Assembly (NCBI RefSeq): GCF_030682515.1
Contig: NZ_JAUXOD010000101.1
Span: forward strand, 1-32,883
DNA length: 32,883 bases
Origin: Hoeflea sp.
Lineage (GTDB): Bacteria; Pseudomonadota; Alphaproteobacteria; Rhizobiales; Rhizobiaceae
Reading direction: 5' to 3'
The translations under genes and the position numbers were made by a program. The notes beneath the pieces were generated by a model. It was not told where the DNA came from. It ran no database searches and was given only the letters and a program-made list of their open reading frames with translations. Position 1 is the first letter of the stretch. Every line of letters begins with the position of its first letter. This document shows positions 1 through 8,046 of the stretch, in pieces.

Positions 1-2
1 CG

Positions 3-230
3 GCGGAAGACGCGCGCCACCAGGCGATGCTGATCAGTTGCCGCGCGCTGGTTGAGGCCACCGGCGGCCCCGATCCCGAGCTGCTGACCAATTCGATCGA
101 CGCCTTCACCGACGGGCTGTGGCTGCAGATGCACATCCAGAGCCAGCCGATCACCCGGGCCGAGGCGCTGGAGCAGGCACTGGCGCATCTGCGGCTGCTG
201 CTGCCGCAGCACGCCGGCCGGATCGTCTGA
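3..230 (+). CDS. TetR/BetI-family regulator, C-terminal fragment
   Basis: The reading frame enters from the left edge, so only about 75 C-terminal residues are present and no start codon or DNA-binding helix-turn-helix can be seen. The stretch ending in DGLWLQMHIQ and LLLPQHAGRI matches, in pattern and position, the end of the second TetR gene in this window (QEGLWLRMMLF, then CTIFPRHF). That is the ligand-binding C-terminal helical region of BetI-like repressors. The two are therefore probably paralogous regulators of the same neighbourhood. The family assignment rests on this internal comparison; the ligand is unknown. The gene is cut by the window edge rather than broken. Confidence 0.72.
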   Translation, partial: AEDARHQAMLISCRALVEATGGPDPELLTNSIDAFTDGLWLQMHIQSQPITRAEALEQALAHLRLLLPQHAGRIV

Positions 231-377
231 AGCAGGCCCCGGGGCAAGAGACTGAGACCGGTTCAGCGGCACCTCGCCCTGCAGCCGGGACGGTGAAAAA
301 CCCCTCGGCTTGCTGCGGGCGACCGTGCGCCGAAGCTCCGAAGACAGCCAGGTCGGGTCCTCGTCCTCCTTCCGCTA

Positions 378-397
378 TTGAATGAACGTTCAACAAA
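378..397. promoter_or_regulatory. Putative TetR/BetI-type operator
   Basis: A perfect 10-bp palindrome TGAACGTTCA sits in the centre of this site, flanked on the left by TTGAA. It lies 70-90 bp before the methyltransferase start in an AT-rich patch. A TATGAT at 408 and a TTGCAA/AATAAT pair at 402/425 are possible promoter elements. The half-site TTGANTGAAC recurs at 6471. TetR regulators of the BetI type bind palindromes of this kind; that either local TetR binds here is inference. Confidence 0.55.
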
Positions 398-466
398 ATT
401 CTTGCAATATGATGCCGTTGCGCCAATAATTCCGGAACTGCGATTGAGCAAGGAACCCGATCCATC

Positions 467-1303
467 ATGACAGATGGCCATCCCGATCCGACATCACAGG
501 CGCACTCAGGTCCCCTGGCGGACGCCGTTGCGCCGGAATATGACGACACGGCAATCCGCTTCCTGGAAGCGCTGTGGGGCGAGGGCTTCCTGTCTCCGGG
601 CGGGCCGGAGGAGGTCCGCCGGGTTGTCGCGGATCTCGATTTTACCGGCAGGCATGTGCTCGACATCGGCTGCGGCTCGGGCGGCATCACCCTGTTCCTG
701 GCGCGGGAATACGGTCCCGCCGCGATCACCGGCTTCGATGTGGAGCAGCCGGTCGTCGATCTCGCGACGCGCCGGGCGGCCGAACAGGGGCTCGACGCTA
801 TCGCCCGGTTCGTGCGCGGCGCGCCGGGTCCGCTGCCATTTGCAGACCAGAGCTTCGACATCGTCTTTTCCAAGGACGCGCTCATTCACGTGGCCGACAA
901 GGAAGCGCTGTTTGCTGACATCTTCCGGGTGCTCAAGCCCGGCGGCAGGTTTGCGGCGAGCGACTGGTTGACGTCCCATGACGGCGCACCCTCGGACGCG
1001 ATGCGGACCTATCTCGCCGCCGAGGGCCTGAGCTTCGGCATGGCGTCGGCCGCGCGCTACGAGGCGGCGATGGCGCAGGCCGGATTTACCGACATCCGCA
1101 CGGTCAACCGCAACGCCTGGTACCGCGATGTGGCCCGCGGCGAGCTCGACCGGCTCAAGGGTCCGCTCTACGCGCCCGTCGCCGAGGCGGTCGGTGCCGC
1201 CTATGTCGAGAAGAACATCAAGACCTGGAGCGCCATGCAGGTGGTGCTCGACAGCGGCGAACATTGTCCGACCCATGTGTTCGGAACCCGGCCCGCCGCA
1301 TGA
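467..1303 (+). CDS. Class I SAM-dependent methyltransferase (N-methyltransferase-like)
   Basis: This is a 278-residue Rossmann-fold methyltransferase. Motif I reads VLDIGCGSGGITLFLA (about residues 64-79) and binds S-adenosylmethionine. An acidic residue follows at ITGFDVE, and the post-motif region SKDALIHVADKEALF then RVLKPGGRFAASDWL is typical of class I enzymes. The C-terminal part, with an aromatic-rich WYRDVARGELDRL segment, resembles phosphoethanolamine and sarcosine/dimethylglycine N-methyltransferases, which suggests a small amine acceptor. It is the first gene of an operon with a BetI-like regulator (ATGA overlap) and a polyamine-type binding protein. The exact acceptor cannot be read from the sequence. 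An amine or betaine substrate is inferred from the neighbours. Confidence 0.82.
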   Translation: MTDGHPDPTSQAHSGPLADAVAPEYDDTAIRFLEALWGEGFLSPGGPEEVRRVVADLDFTGRHVLDIGCGSGGITLFLAREYGPAAITGFDVEQPVVDLATRRAAEQGLDAIARFVRGAPGPLPFADQSFDIVFSKDALIHVADKEALFADIFRVLKPGGRFAASDWLTSHDGAPSDAMRTYLAAEGLSFGMASAARYEAAMAQAGFTDIRTVNRNAWYRDVARGELDRLKGPLYAPVAEAVGAAYVEKNIKTWSAMQVVLDSGEHCPTHVFGTRPAA

Positions 1304-2028
1304 GCGCGAACCCGAAAAGGACCAGTCCCCTGGACGAGATGCACAAGGAAAAGGGCGATGACGGCGCCCTGCCGACCGCTGAGGCCGCAAGACGCCGCGA
1401 ACCCAAGGCGCTGCGCCGCGAACAGCTGATCAATGCCACGATCGATTCGCTCGCCAAGCGCGGCTATGCCGCCACCACGCTTGCCGACGTGGCCGATGGT
1501 GCCGGGCTGTCGCGCGGGATCGTCAATTTCCACTTCGCCAGCAAGGACAATCTGCTCGCCGAGACCATCAAGTTCCTGCAGGACGAGTACACCGCCAACT
1601 GGCAGGCGATGGTGAAGAAGGCCGCGCCCGACACCGCCTCACAACTGCTCGCCATGGTCACGGCGGATCTCGACAGGAAGATCTGCACCCACCGCAAGCT
1701 CGCCGCCTGGTTCGCGCTGATCACGGAATCCCGATCCAAGCCCGCCTACCAGGAGATGGCCTGGGACCGGGACGCCAAGTACCGCGCTATGCTTGCCTCG
1801 ATCTGCACGGCGGCCAAGGAGGAGGGTGGCTATGCCTTCGATCCGCAAAGCACGGCGGATGCGATCTACGCGATGCAGGAGGGCCTGTGGCTGCGGATGA
1901 TGCTGTTCGGCCGCGGCTACAAGCGCGAGGCGGCGCTCGGCGTCGTGCTCGACACCTTGTGCACGATTTTCCCCAGGCACTTCGCGAGTGGCGGCTTGCC
2001 GTTGAAATTTCACGAAGAAGACCACTAG
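1300..2028 (+). CDS. TetR/BetI-family transcriptional regulator
   Basis: A 242-residue TetR repressor. The N-terminal DNA-binding domain covers about residues 40-95: REQLINATIDSLAKRGYAAT, then TLADVADGAGLSRGIVNFHF, the helix-turn-helix with the N-F-H-F variant of the Y-H-F signature common in BetI. The rest is the helical ligand-binding domain. About 38 residues precede the DNA-binding domain, a longer N-terminus than usual. The ATG overlaps the stop of the methyltransferase (ATGA), which implies translational coupling, so this start is preferred over an in-frame ATG 36 bases upstream. The binding-protein gene follows after 13 bases. It probably represses its own operon through the palindrome at 378 and perhaps the divergent site at 6471. 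The inducer is unknown. Confidence 0.88.
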   Translation: MSANPKRTSPLDEMHKEKGDDGALPTAEAARRREPKALRREQLINATIDSLAKRGYAATTLADVADGAGLSRGIVNFHFASKDNLLAETIKFLQDEYTANWQAMVKKAAPDTASQLLAMVTADLDRKICTHRKLAAWFALITESRSKPAYQEMAWDRDAKYRAMLASICTAAKEEGGYAFDPQSTADAIYAMQEGLWLRMMLFGRGYKREAALGVVLDTLCTIFPRHFASGGLPLKFHEEDH

Positions 2029-2041
2029 AGGAGAGAACACA

Positions 2042-3124
2042 ATGCAGAACAAGACAACCAGTGGGCTGATTGCCAGTTTTGCCGTCGCGCTCGCGCTGGG
2101 CGTTGCCCCGATGTCCGCGCAGGCCGCCGATGGCGAACTCACCGTGTTCGACTGGGCGGGCTATGAAGATCCGGCGTTCCATCCGGCCTATGGCGAAAAA
2201 CACGGCGCTTCGCCGACCTTCGCCTTCTTTGGCGACGAGGAGGAAGCCTTCCAGAAGCTGCGCACCGGCTTCAAGGCCGATGTCGCCCATCCCTGCTCGC
2301 AAAGCGTTGGCAAGTGGCGCGACGCGGGCCTGCTCAAGCCGCTCGACACGTCGAAAATTCCGGAATGGGACAATATCGTTCCCGGCATCAAGGCGATGAA
2401 GGACCTGATGACCACGGCGGACGGCAAGGCCTGGATGGTGCCGTTCGACTGGGGCAACACCGCGCTCACCTACCGCACCGACACGGTGCAGGAGGCCGAC
2501 ATCGGCTCGCTCAAGGCCTTCGCCGATCCCAGGTTCAAGGACCGCGTCTCGATCGGCGACAATGTCGACGACGCCTATGCGCTGGCGTCGCTGGTGATCG
2601 GGCTCACGGACTGGACTGCGATGACCGACGCGCAGTTCGACGAAGCCTCGGCCTTCCTGCGCGAAGTGCACAAGAATGTGCGGCTCTACTGGACCGACAA
2701 CACCGAGTTGAGCCAGGCGATTGCCGGCGAGGAAGTGGATCTCGCCTGGGCCTGGAACGAGACCGCGACCACGTTGCAGGCCGACGGCGTGCCTGTCGCC
2801 ATCAAGAAGGATACCGCCGAAGGCCTGTCGACCTGGGTCTGCGGCTATGTGCTGCTGGAGGGCGGCACAGGCAGTGAGGACAAGGCCTATGACTACCTCA
2901 ACGCCACGCTCGACCCGGCGGTGTCCTCCTACATCGTGACGGAATGGGGCTATGGCCACGGCAACGCCACGGGCATGGCGGCGGTCGATCCGGAAACGCT
3001 GAAGGCCACCGGCTATGACGACGTGTCGTCCTTCGTCGACAAGACGCTGTTCCAGTCGCCGGTGCCGGTGGAACTCAAGCAGAAGATGATCGCCGAGTTC
3101 GAGAAGATCAAGGCCGGGTACTGA
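2042..3124 (+). CDS. Periplasmic solute-binding protein, PotD/PotF type
   Basis: A 360-residue extracellular solute-binding protein. It has a clear Sec signal peptide (basic MQNK, hydrophobic SFAVALALGVAPM, cleavage near SAQAADG). The mature N-terminus ELTVFDWAGYEDP is characteristic of the spermidine/putrescine-binding family, followed by FGDEEEAFQKLRTGFKADV and ADGKAWMVPFDWGNTALTYR. The ribosome binding site AGAGGAGA lies just before the ATG. It is the last gene of the operon, separated only by a hairpin and a palindromic repeat from the convergent operon that encodes the two permeases and the ATPase. It should deliver ligand to that membrane complex. PotD-like proteins in rhizobia also serve other amines, so the ligand is open. 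Confidence 0.9.
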   Translation: MQNKTTSGLIASFAVALALGVAPMSAQAADGELTVFDWAGYEDPAFHPAYGEKHGASPTFAFFGDEEEAFQKLRTGFKADVAHPCSQSVGKWRDAGLLKPLDTSKIPEWDNIVPGIKAMKDLMTTADGKAWMVPFDWGNTALTYRTDTVQEADIGSLKAFADPRFKDRVSIGDNVDDAYALASLVIGLTDWTAMTDAQFDEASAFLREVHKNVRLYWTDNTELSQAIAGEEVDLAWAWNETATTLQADGVPVAIKKDTAEGLSTWVCGYVLLEGGTGSEDKAYDYLNATLDPAVSSYIVTEWGYGHGNATGMAAVDPETLKATGYDDVSSFVDKTLFQSPVPVELKQKMIAEFEKIKAGY

Positions 3125-3150
3125 GCCCCAGACGGTCTGGTGAAGCTCAA

Positions 3151-3180
3151 GAGAAGGCGTCGGTCATGTGGCGCCTTCTC
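3151..3180 (+). terminator. Hairpin after the binding-protein gene
   Basis: A perfect 9-bp stem (GAGAAGGCG / CGCCTTCTC) with a 12-base loop lies 26 bases after the stop codon. No long T tract follows, so intrinsic termination is plausible but not certain. Confidence 0.55.
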
Positions 3181-3240
3181 GATTACTGACAAGCGCCCAA
3201 CTGCAGCTTCTTGTCGTTTGTGGTGTCAGCATATCAACAG

Positions 3241-3353
3241 CCGTCATGCCAGCGAAAGCTGGCATCCAGCGCGATCAAGTCCTTGATCGCAAAAGACTCT
3301 TTCACGGCGCGGGCGCGCCGTGGCTGGATGCCGGATCAAGTCCGGCATGACGG
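3241..3353. repeat. Intergenic palindromic repeat of the GTCATGCC...GGCATCCAG type
   Basis: Two nested palindromes face each other. The left arm reads CCGTCATGCCAGCGAAAGCT and continues GGCATCCAG; the right arm reads CTGGATGCCGGATCAAGTCC and continues GGCATGACGG. The outer ends are inverted copies (CCGTCATGCC / GGCATGACGG), as are the inner ends (GGCATCCAG / CTGGATGCC). Between them lie AAGTCCTTGATCGCAAAAGA and a GGCGCGGGCGCGCC palindrome. Elements with this sequence are scattered in intergenic DNA of many alphaproteobacteria. The rest of the 350-base gap between the convergent operons holds only the hairpin at 3151 and no gene that I can support. Confidence 0.75.
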
Positions 3354-3474
3354 AGGAGAGGTGAACGCCTGTTTCGGGAAGGTCTTTATCAACGAGTTGA
3401 AGGCGCCGGTCGTGCAGCGCTTTTTTCATGAGGCGGCGAAGGCGGGGGAAGGAAAGGGCCCGGCCCCGCGATGC

Positions 3475-4563
3475 TCAGCCCTGCATGATGATGAAGGCGT
3501 CGCCGTCGTAGGTGATGGTGATGTCAGAGCCCACGGGAATGTCGTCGGCGCCGAAATCATTGGTCTCGACGATCGACAGATGTCCGGCCTGGCCCTCGAC
3601 GCCCACCACCAGCGACGTCACCTCGCCGAAATAGTTGCGGTCGACCACCCGGGCGGTGACCAGATGCTCGGCGGTTTCACCTTCCCAGACAATGCGCAGG
3701 CGCTCGGGCCTGATGCCGATGATGGCGCTTGAAGGATCGGAGATCTCCTTGCCGGCGAGATGGCCGGAAATCTCGCCGATCCCCGGCAGCACGGCATTGA
3801 AGTGCCGGCCGTCGATGGCGAGCTGCGAGGAGGTCAGGAAATTCATGCCGCCCAGGAAATCCGCGACCTGGCGCGTGGCGGGGTTCTGGTAGATCTCCTT
3901 GGGGTCGGCGATCTGGGCGATCTGGCCAGAAAACATCACGGCAATGCGGTCGGACATGCTCAGCGCCTCATACTGGTCGTGGGTGACGAGGATGAAGGTG
4001 ATGCCGATCTGGCGTTGCAGGTGACGGAGCTCCACCTGCATCTGCGCGCGCAGGTTCTTGTCGAGCGCCGACAGCGGCTCGTCGAGCAACAGCACTTTGG
4101 GGCGCATCACCAGGGCGCGCGCGAGCGCCACGCGCTGGCGCTGTCCGCCCGAGAGCTGGTTGCCCATGCGCGGCCCGAGCCCGGAGAGTTCGACCTGGAC
4201 CAGCGCTTCCCTGACACGCTTTTCCTCCTCCTCGCGTCCGAGCTTGAGCCGCTTGAGGCCATAGGCGATGTTTTCCGACACATTGAGATGAGGGAAGATG
4301 GCGTAGCTCTGGAACACCATGTTGGTGGGGCGGAGGTTGGGCGGGATGCCGTCCATTGACCTGCCGCCGATCAGGATCTCGCCCGAGGACGGCGTGTCGA
4401 ACCCGCCGATCATCCGGAGCAGCGTGGTCTTGCCGCAGCCCGAGGGTCCGAGCAGCGAGAAGAACTCGCCTTCGCCGATGGTGGCGTTGAGCGTGTCGAG
4501 CGCCTTGAAGTTGCCAAAGCTCTTGTCGACATTCCGGATTTCGATCATCGGGGAGGCGGTCAT
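3475..4563 (-). CDS. ABC transporter ATP-binding protein, PotA type
   Basis: A 362-residue ATPase with every ABC motif: Walker A LLGPSGCGKTTLL (about residues 38-50), Q-loop at NMVFQSYAIFPHL, signature LSGGQRQRVALARAL, Walker B KVLLLDEPLSALD and H-loop ILVTHDQYEAL. A C-terminal TOBE-like regulatory domain follows (IIGIRPERLRIV and onwards), as in PotA/PotG/FbpC ATPases. It powers import by the two permeases encoded just upstream on the same strand, with a 49-base gap. An alternative start at the next ATG would remove five residues; neither has a strong ribosome binding site. It is the last gene of the permease/permease/ATPase operon, convergent with the binding-protein operon. Confidence 0.93.
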   Translation of the reverse strand: MTASPMIEIRNVDKSFGNFKALDTLNATIGEGEFFSLLGPSGCGKTTLLRMIGGFDTPSSGEILIGGRSMDGIPPNLRPTNMVFQSYAIFPHLNVSENIAYGLKRLKLGREEEEKRVREALVQVELSGLGPRMGNQLSGGQRQRVALARALVMRPKVLLLDEPLSALDKNLRAQMQVELRHLQRQIGITFILVTHDQYEALSMSDRIAVMFSGQIAQIADPKEIYQNPATRQVADFLGGMNFLTSSQLAIDGRHFNAVLPGIGEISGHLAGKEISDPSSAIIGIRPERLRIVWEGETAEHLVTARVVDRNYFGEVTSLVVGVEGQAGHLSIVETNDFGADDIPVGSDITITYDGDAFIIMQG

Positions 4564-4612
4564 GGTCGGTCGGCCCGGCTGGCTTGAGTGCGGAGGGGCA
4601 TCGGCTTGTCTC

Positions 4613-5419
4613 TCACGGGCGGAGCTCCATCTTGCGTTCCGCCCGGCGCCGGAACAGTTCCGCCGCGGTGAGCAGCACGAGGGACGCCGCGATCAGGATC
4701 GATCCGAGCGCCAGCACATTGGGAAGTTTGGCGGCAAAGCGCAGCTGGCCCCAGATATAGACCGGCAGGGTCGGCTCCGTGCCGCTCAGGAAGAAGGCGA
4801 GGATGAACTCGTCCAATGAGATGGTGAAGGTAACCAGCAGGCTCGAGACGATCGAGGGGGCGAGCATCGGCAGCGTCACCCGCCTGAGCGTTCCAAAGGC
4901 GGTTTCGCCCAGATCGCGCGAGGCCTCTTCCATGCTCGGATCGAAGCCCTCGAAGCCCGAGACCAGGACGGTGACCGAATAGGGCACGCAGATGAGCAGA
5001 TGGCCGAGGATGACGGTGACGAGCGACAGCTCGAGGCCAAGCCCGAGCAGGACCACCAGCAGCGAGATGGCGATGATGATCTCGGGCAGGATCAAAGGCG
5101 CCATGATCAGGCTGCTGGCCGCGCCCAGGCCGCGGAAGCGGTGGCGGGTGATGGCGCGAGCGGCGCAGATGCCCAGAACCGTGCTCAGGAAGGCCGCGCT
5201 CACGCCCACGATCAGCGAGTTCCAGGCAGCCCCCAGCATGGCGGCGTTGCCGGACAGGCCCTGGTACCATTTCAAGGTGAAGCCAGCCAATGGCAGCATC
5301 GGCGTGGCGGAATCATTGAAGGAAAACACCGGCAGCAGCAGCACCGGGAAATACAGGATCGCCACATAGAGGATGACATAGGTCGACAGCACGCGCCTGG
5401 GCGAGGGGAGAAGCTTCAT
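4613..5419 (-). CDS. ABC transporter permease, PotC type
   Basis: A 268-residue inner-membrane permease. It starts MKLLPSPRRVLSTYVILYVA, has about six hydrophobic segments, and carries the binding-protein-dependent permease EAA-type loop at SMEEASRDLGETAFGTLRRV followed by TLPMLAPSIVSS, which docks onto the ATPase. The ATG overlaps the stop of the partner permease (ATGA), which fixes the start. The open frame runs far upstream but has no permease-like sequence there. Together with the upstream permease it forms the heterodimeric channel of a spermidine/putrescine-type importer. Substrate identity is not visible. Confidence 0.92.
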   Translation of the reverse strand: MKLLPSPRRVLSTYVILYVAILYFPVLLLPVFSFNDSATPMLPLAGFTLKWYQGLSGNAAMLGAAWNSLIVGVSAAFLSTVLGICAARAITRHRFRGLGAASSLIMAPLILPEIIIAISLLVVLLGLGLELSLVTVILGHLLICVPYSVTVLVSGFEGFDPSMEEASRDLGETAFGTLRRVTLPMLAPSIVSSLLVTFTISLDEFILAFFLSGTEPTLPVYIWGQLRFAAKLPNVLALGSILIAASLVLLTAAELFRRRAERKMELRP

Positions 5420-6336
5420 TTGAAAAGCCTCTTCAAGCCCAGGAGCATGAGCACGATCGCGCCCGCGACCAGCGAGACGATGATCATGGTGCTGACCGCG
5501 AGCGCCGCGCCGAGCGGCCAGTTGGACGCCTTGCCGAACTGCACCTGGATGGCGTTGGCGATCATGACGCCGTCCTTGCCGCCGACGAGCCTGGGCGTGA
5601 CGTAATCGCCCACCGTGGGGATCATGACGATCAGAAGCGCGGCGATGATGCCGGGCATGGTGAGCGGCAGGGTGACGCGCAGGAACCGCCGCACCGGCCC
5701 GTCGCCCAGGTCGGCGGCCGCCTCGAGCAGCGAACGGTCTAGCTTTTCGAGCGAGACGAACAGCGGCAGGATGGCGAATGCCGCCCAGCTGTGGGCCAGC
5801 GTGATGATGACGGCGTTGACATTGTAGATGAGCCAGTTGAGCGGCTCGGCGATGACGCCGAGATAGAGCAGCCCGCTGTTGAGCACGCCCTTGTAGCCCA
5901 GGATCACCTTCCATGACAGGATCCGGAGCAGGTATCCCGACCAGAACGGGACGGTGATGATGAACAGCCACAGGCCCTTGTAGCGCCCGCCATGAAACGA
6001 CACGAACCAGGCGACCGGGTAGGCGAGGATGACGGTGACGAAGGCGACCGTCACCGAGACGAACAGCGAGCGCAACAAGAGATCGCGGTAGATCGGCTCG
6101 GTCAGCGCCGCCTTGTAGTTGTCGAGCGTGAAGGTGCGATCGATGGTCAGATAATCCTGCGTCCAGAAGCTGTGGGTGATGATGACGATGATCGGCCCGA
6201 TCAGCAGCAGCACGGCGTAAAGCAGCGGCGGCGAGATGGTCAGCCAGCCTTTGCCGGTCTCGGTCTGCAGGAAGCGCGGACCGCCTGTCCGGCGGCCCGA
6301 GCGCTCGACTGGCAGTGTGGGGGCAGATGGCTGCAA
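5416..6336 (-). CDS. ABC transporter permease, PotB type (TTG start proposed)
   Basis: About 306 residues. The conserved region begins ETGKGWLTISPPLLYAVLLL and includes HSFWTQDYLTIDRTFTLDNY, typical of PotB/PotH permeases, with an EAA-type loop at LLEAAADLGDGPVRRFLRVT followed by LPL. No ATG lies at a sensible position. A TTG preceded by a GAGGA ribosome binding site with six-base spacing gives the N-terminus QPSAPTLPVERSGRR and a normal family length, so that start is chosen. The open frame extends 50 codons further to a GTG, but that stretch is rich in C, H, R and P and looks non-coding. It pairs with the overlapping downstream permease. The operon diverges from the aminotransferase gene across a region that holds a TetR-like site. 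Confidence 0.87.
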   Translation of the reverse strand: MQPSAPTLPVERSGRRTGGPRFLQTETGKGWLTISPPLLYAVLLLIGPIIVIITHSFWTQDYLTIDRTFTLDNYKAALTEPIYRDLLLRSLFVSVTVAFVTVILAYPVAWFVSFHGGRYKGLWLFIITVPFWSGYLLRILSWKVILGYKGVLNSGLLYLGVIAEPLNWLIYNVNAVIITLAHSWAAFAILPLFVSLEKLDRSLLEAAADLGDGPVRRFLRVTLPLTMPGIIAALLIVMIPTVGDYVTPRLVGGKDGVMIANAIQVQFGKASNWPLGAALAVSTMIIVSLVAGAIVLMLLGLKRLFK

Positions 6337-6470
6337 TGCGCGTCCTCGCCGTGGGTGCCGACGGTTCCCGTGCCGGCTTGCGTTTGCCTGTTCTTCTGGG
6401 CAGGGCCCGGAACAGATCGTCCCGATTTGAGGCCAAAAGAGAGTTGAATGCAAGCCGTTTTTCTGCCAAA

Positions 6471-6490
6471 TTGACTGAACAGTCATTCAA
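6471..6490. promoter_or_regulatory. Second TetR/BetI-like operator, divergent promoter region
   Basis: The 20-bp element has the form TTGANTGAN4TCANTCAA, matching its own reverse complement at 14 of 20 positions. Its left half TTGACTGAAC differs by one base from the left half of the site at 378 (TTGAATGAAC), and the reverse-strand half reads TTGAATGA. It lies between the importer permease gene and the aminotransferase gene, where one repressor could control both. Binding is inferred. Confidence 0.5.
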
Positions 6491-6562
6491 TAAGCTCTGC
6501 CGGTGGGGCCCTCGAACCCGTTGAAATCCGGCGCCACCCCTTCGTTTCAGGAATCCCATCTC

Positions 6563-7957
6563 ATGCCCGACACCCAAGCCCTTCTGCACATGAAAGCCAC
6601 CCAGGACGCGAAGGATCACCTGATCCAGCCGTGGCCGTCGGCGGGGTCGATCGGTGCGGAGGCGCGCGGCATGCTGGGCTCGGGCGAGGGGATCTACGTG
6701 CATGACGACAAGGGCCGCAAGCTGATCGACGGACCGGCCGGCATGTGGTGCACCAATGTCGGCCATCGCAACGCGGTTCTCGCCGACACGCTCAGGGACC
6801 AGGCGATGGAGCTGTCCTACAATTCGCCCTGGTACACGTCGAACGAGCCGTCGGCGGAGCTGGCGCGGCGGATCGCCGACCATGCGCCCGGCGATCTCAA
6901 CCATGTGTTCTTCACCACCGGCGGGTCGACGGCGGTGGAAAGCGCGCTGCGCTTCGCCCAGTTCTACAACAATGTCCGCGGGCTCGAGGGCAAGAAGAAG
7001 ATCATCTGCCGCGATGGCGGCTATCACGGCTCCACCTATCTCTCAGCGAGCCTCAACGGCAGCCAGCGCTCGCGCAACTGGATGGATTTCGCCGATCAGA
7101 TGACCATCCGGCTGTCGTGCCCGGATCCGTTCCGCCGCCCTAAGGGGATGAGCCTGGAGGCGTTTTGCGACAAGCTGGTCCAGGAATTCCGCGACGCGGT
7201 CGAAGCCCACGGCGCGGAGACCATCGCCGCCTTCGTCGGCGAGCCGATCATGGCGTCGGGCGGCGTGATCGTGCCGCCCAAGGGCTATTTCAAGGCCATC
7301 CGCGAGATCTGCGCGGAGAACGACATCCTGTTCATCGCCGACGAGGTGGTCACGGCCTTTGGCCGGCTCGGGCATGTGTTTGCCTCGGAAGCCTGCTTCG
7401 ACGTGGTGCCCGACATCATCACCTTCGCCAAGGGCGTGACGTCGGGCTACTTTCCCCTGGGCGGCATGGTCGTGTCGGACCGGCTGTTGTCGAGCCTGCG
7501 GGCATCGAACCATCCCGAGGCGATGTATGCCCACGGGCTCACCTATTCCAGCCACCCGATCGGCTGCGCGGTGGCGCTCAAGAACCTCGATATCCTCGAG
7601 GGCGGGCTTCTCGACTATGCGCGCGAGATCACGCCCTATTTTCACGAGAAGCTGAAGGCGCTCGAGGAGCTCGAACTGGTGGGCGAGGTGCGCGGCATGG
7701 GGCTGATGGCCTGCATCGAATGCGTGGCCGACCGCGACAGCCACAATCCGATCCGGCTCGACACCGAAGTGGGCGTGCGCATCGACCGGCATTGCCAGGA
7801 ACTCGGGCTCCTGCTCAGGCCGCTGGTGCATATGTGCGTGATGTCGCCGCCGCTGGTGATCGCGCGCGCGCAGATCGACACCATGGCAGGCATCCTGCAC
7901 GAGGGGATTTCGCGCACCATGCGGGATTTGCGCGCGGAAGGCGTCTGGAACGGCTGA
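6563..7957 (+). CDS. Class III PLP-dependent aminotransferase (omega-transaminase)
   Basis: A 464-residue aminotransferase of the class III/omega family, of normal length. Visible features are GMWCTNVGHRN near the N-terminus, the phosphate-cup segment FFTTGGSTAVESALRFAQFY, the cofactor aspartate D260 in FIADEVVTAFGRLG, and the Schiff-base lysine K290 in FAKGVTSGYFPLGG. The family moves an amino group from amines such as putrescine, or from beta-alanine, to pyruvate or 2-oxoglutarate. Next to a polyamine-type importer, a catabolic role on the imported amine or its product is the best inference. The ATG is preceded by AGGAA. An upstream in-frame GTG at 6503 would add 20 residues, but it lies close to the putative operator and is not favoured. 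Confidence 0.93.
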   Translation: MPDTQALLHMKATQDAKDHLIQPWPSAGSIGAEARGMLGSGEGIYVHDDKGRKLIDGPAGMWCTNVGHRNAVLADTLRDQAMELSYNSPWYTSNEPSAELARRIADHAPGDLNHVFFTTGGSTAVESALRFAQFYNNVRGLEGKKKIICRDGGYHGSTYLSASLNGSQRSRNWMDFADQMTIRLSCPDPFRRPKGMSLEAFCDKLVQEFRDAVEAHGAETIAAFVGEPIMASGGVIVPPKGYFKAIREICAENDILFIADEVVTAFGRLGHVFASEACFDVVPDIITFAKGVTSGYFPLGGMVVSDRLLSSLRASNHPEAMYAHGLTYSSHPIGCAVALKNLDILEGGLLDYAREITPYFHEKLKALEELELVGEVRGMGLMACIECVADRDSHNPIRLDTEVGVRIDRHCQELGLLLRPLVHMCVMSPPLVIARAQIDTMAGILHEGISRTMRDLRAEGVWNG

Positions 7958-7989
7958 GCCTAAGTGCCCGGACCGGGTGCATCAGGCCG

Positions 7990-8035
7990 GAACGCAAACA
8001 TCCGCCCCGGGGCAACGGGGCGGATGTTTGCGTTC
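7990..8035. terminator. Strong bidirectional hairpin between convergent genes
   Basis: A perfect 20-bp inverted repeat with a 6-base loop (GGGCAA) lies between the converging aminotransferase and Rieske genes. GGCCGG/CCGGCC at the outside can extend the stem with a small bulge. There is no T tract. A terminator or mRNA-stabilising structure serving both strands is the likely role. Confidence 0.75.
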
Positions 8036-8046
8036 AGCCGGCCGGA

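Noticed and set aside
467-481. Alternative reading of the methyltransferase region in another frame starting at 474
   Set aside because: Frame shows R/S-rich low-complexity sequence; the chosen frame has the SAM-binding motifs.
4613-7027. An 804-codon open frame on the minus strand
   Set aside because: Only its last 268 codons look like a protein (the PotC-type permease); the rest is arginine-rich shadow of the PotB-type permease and aminotransferase genes.
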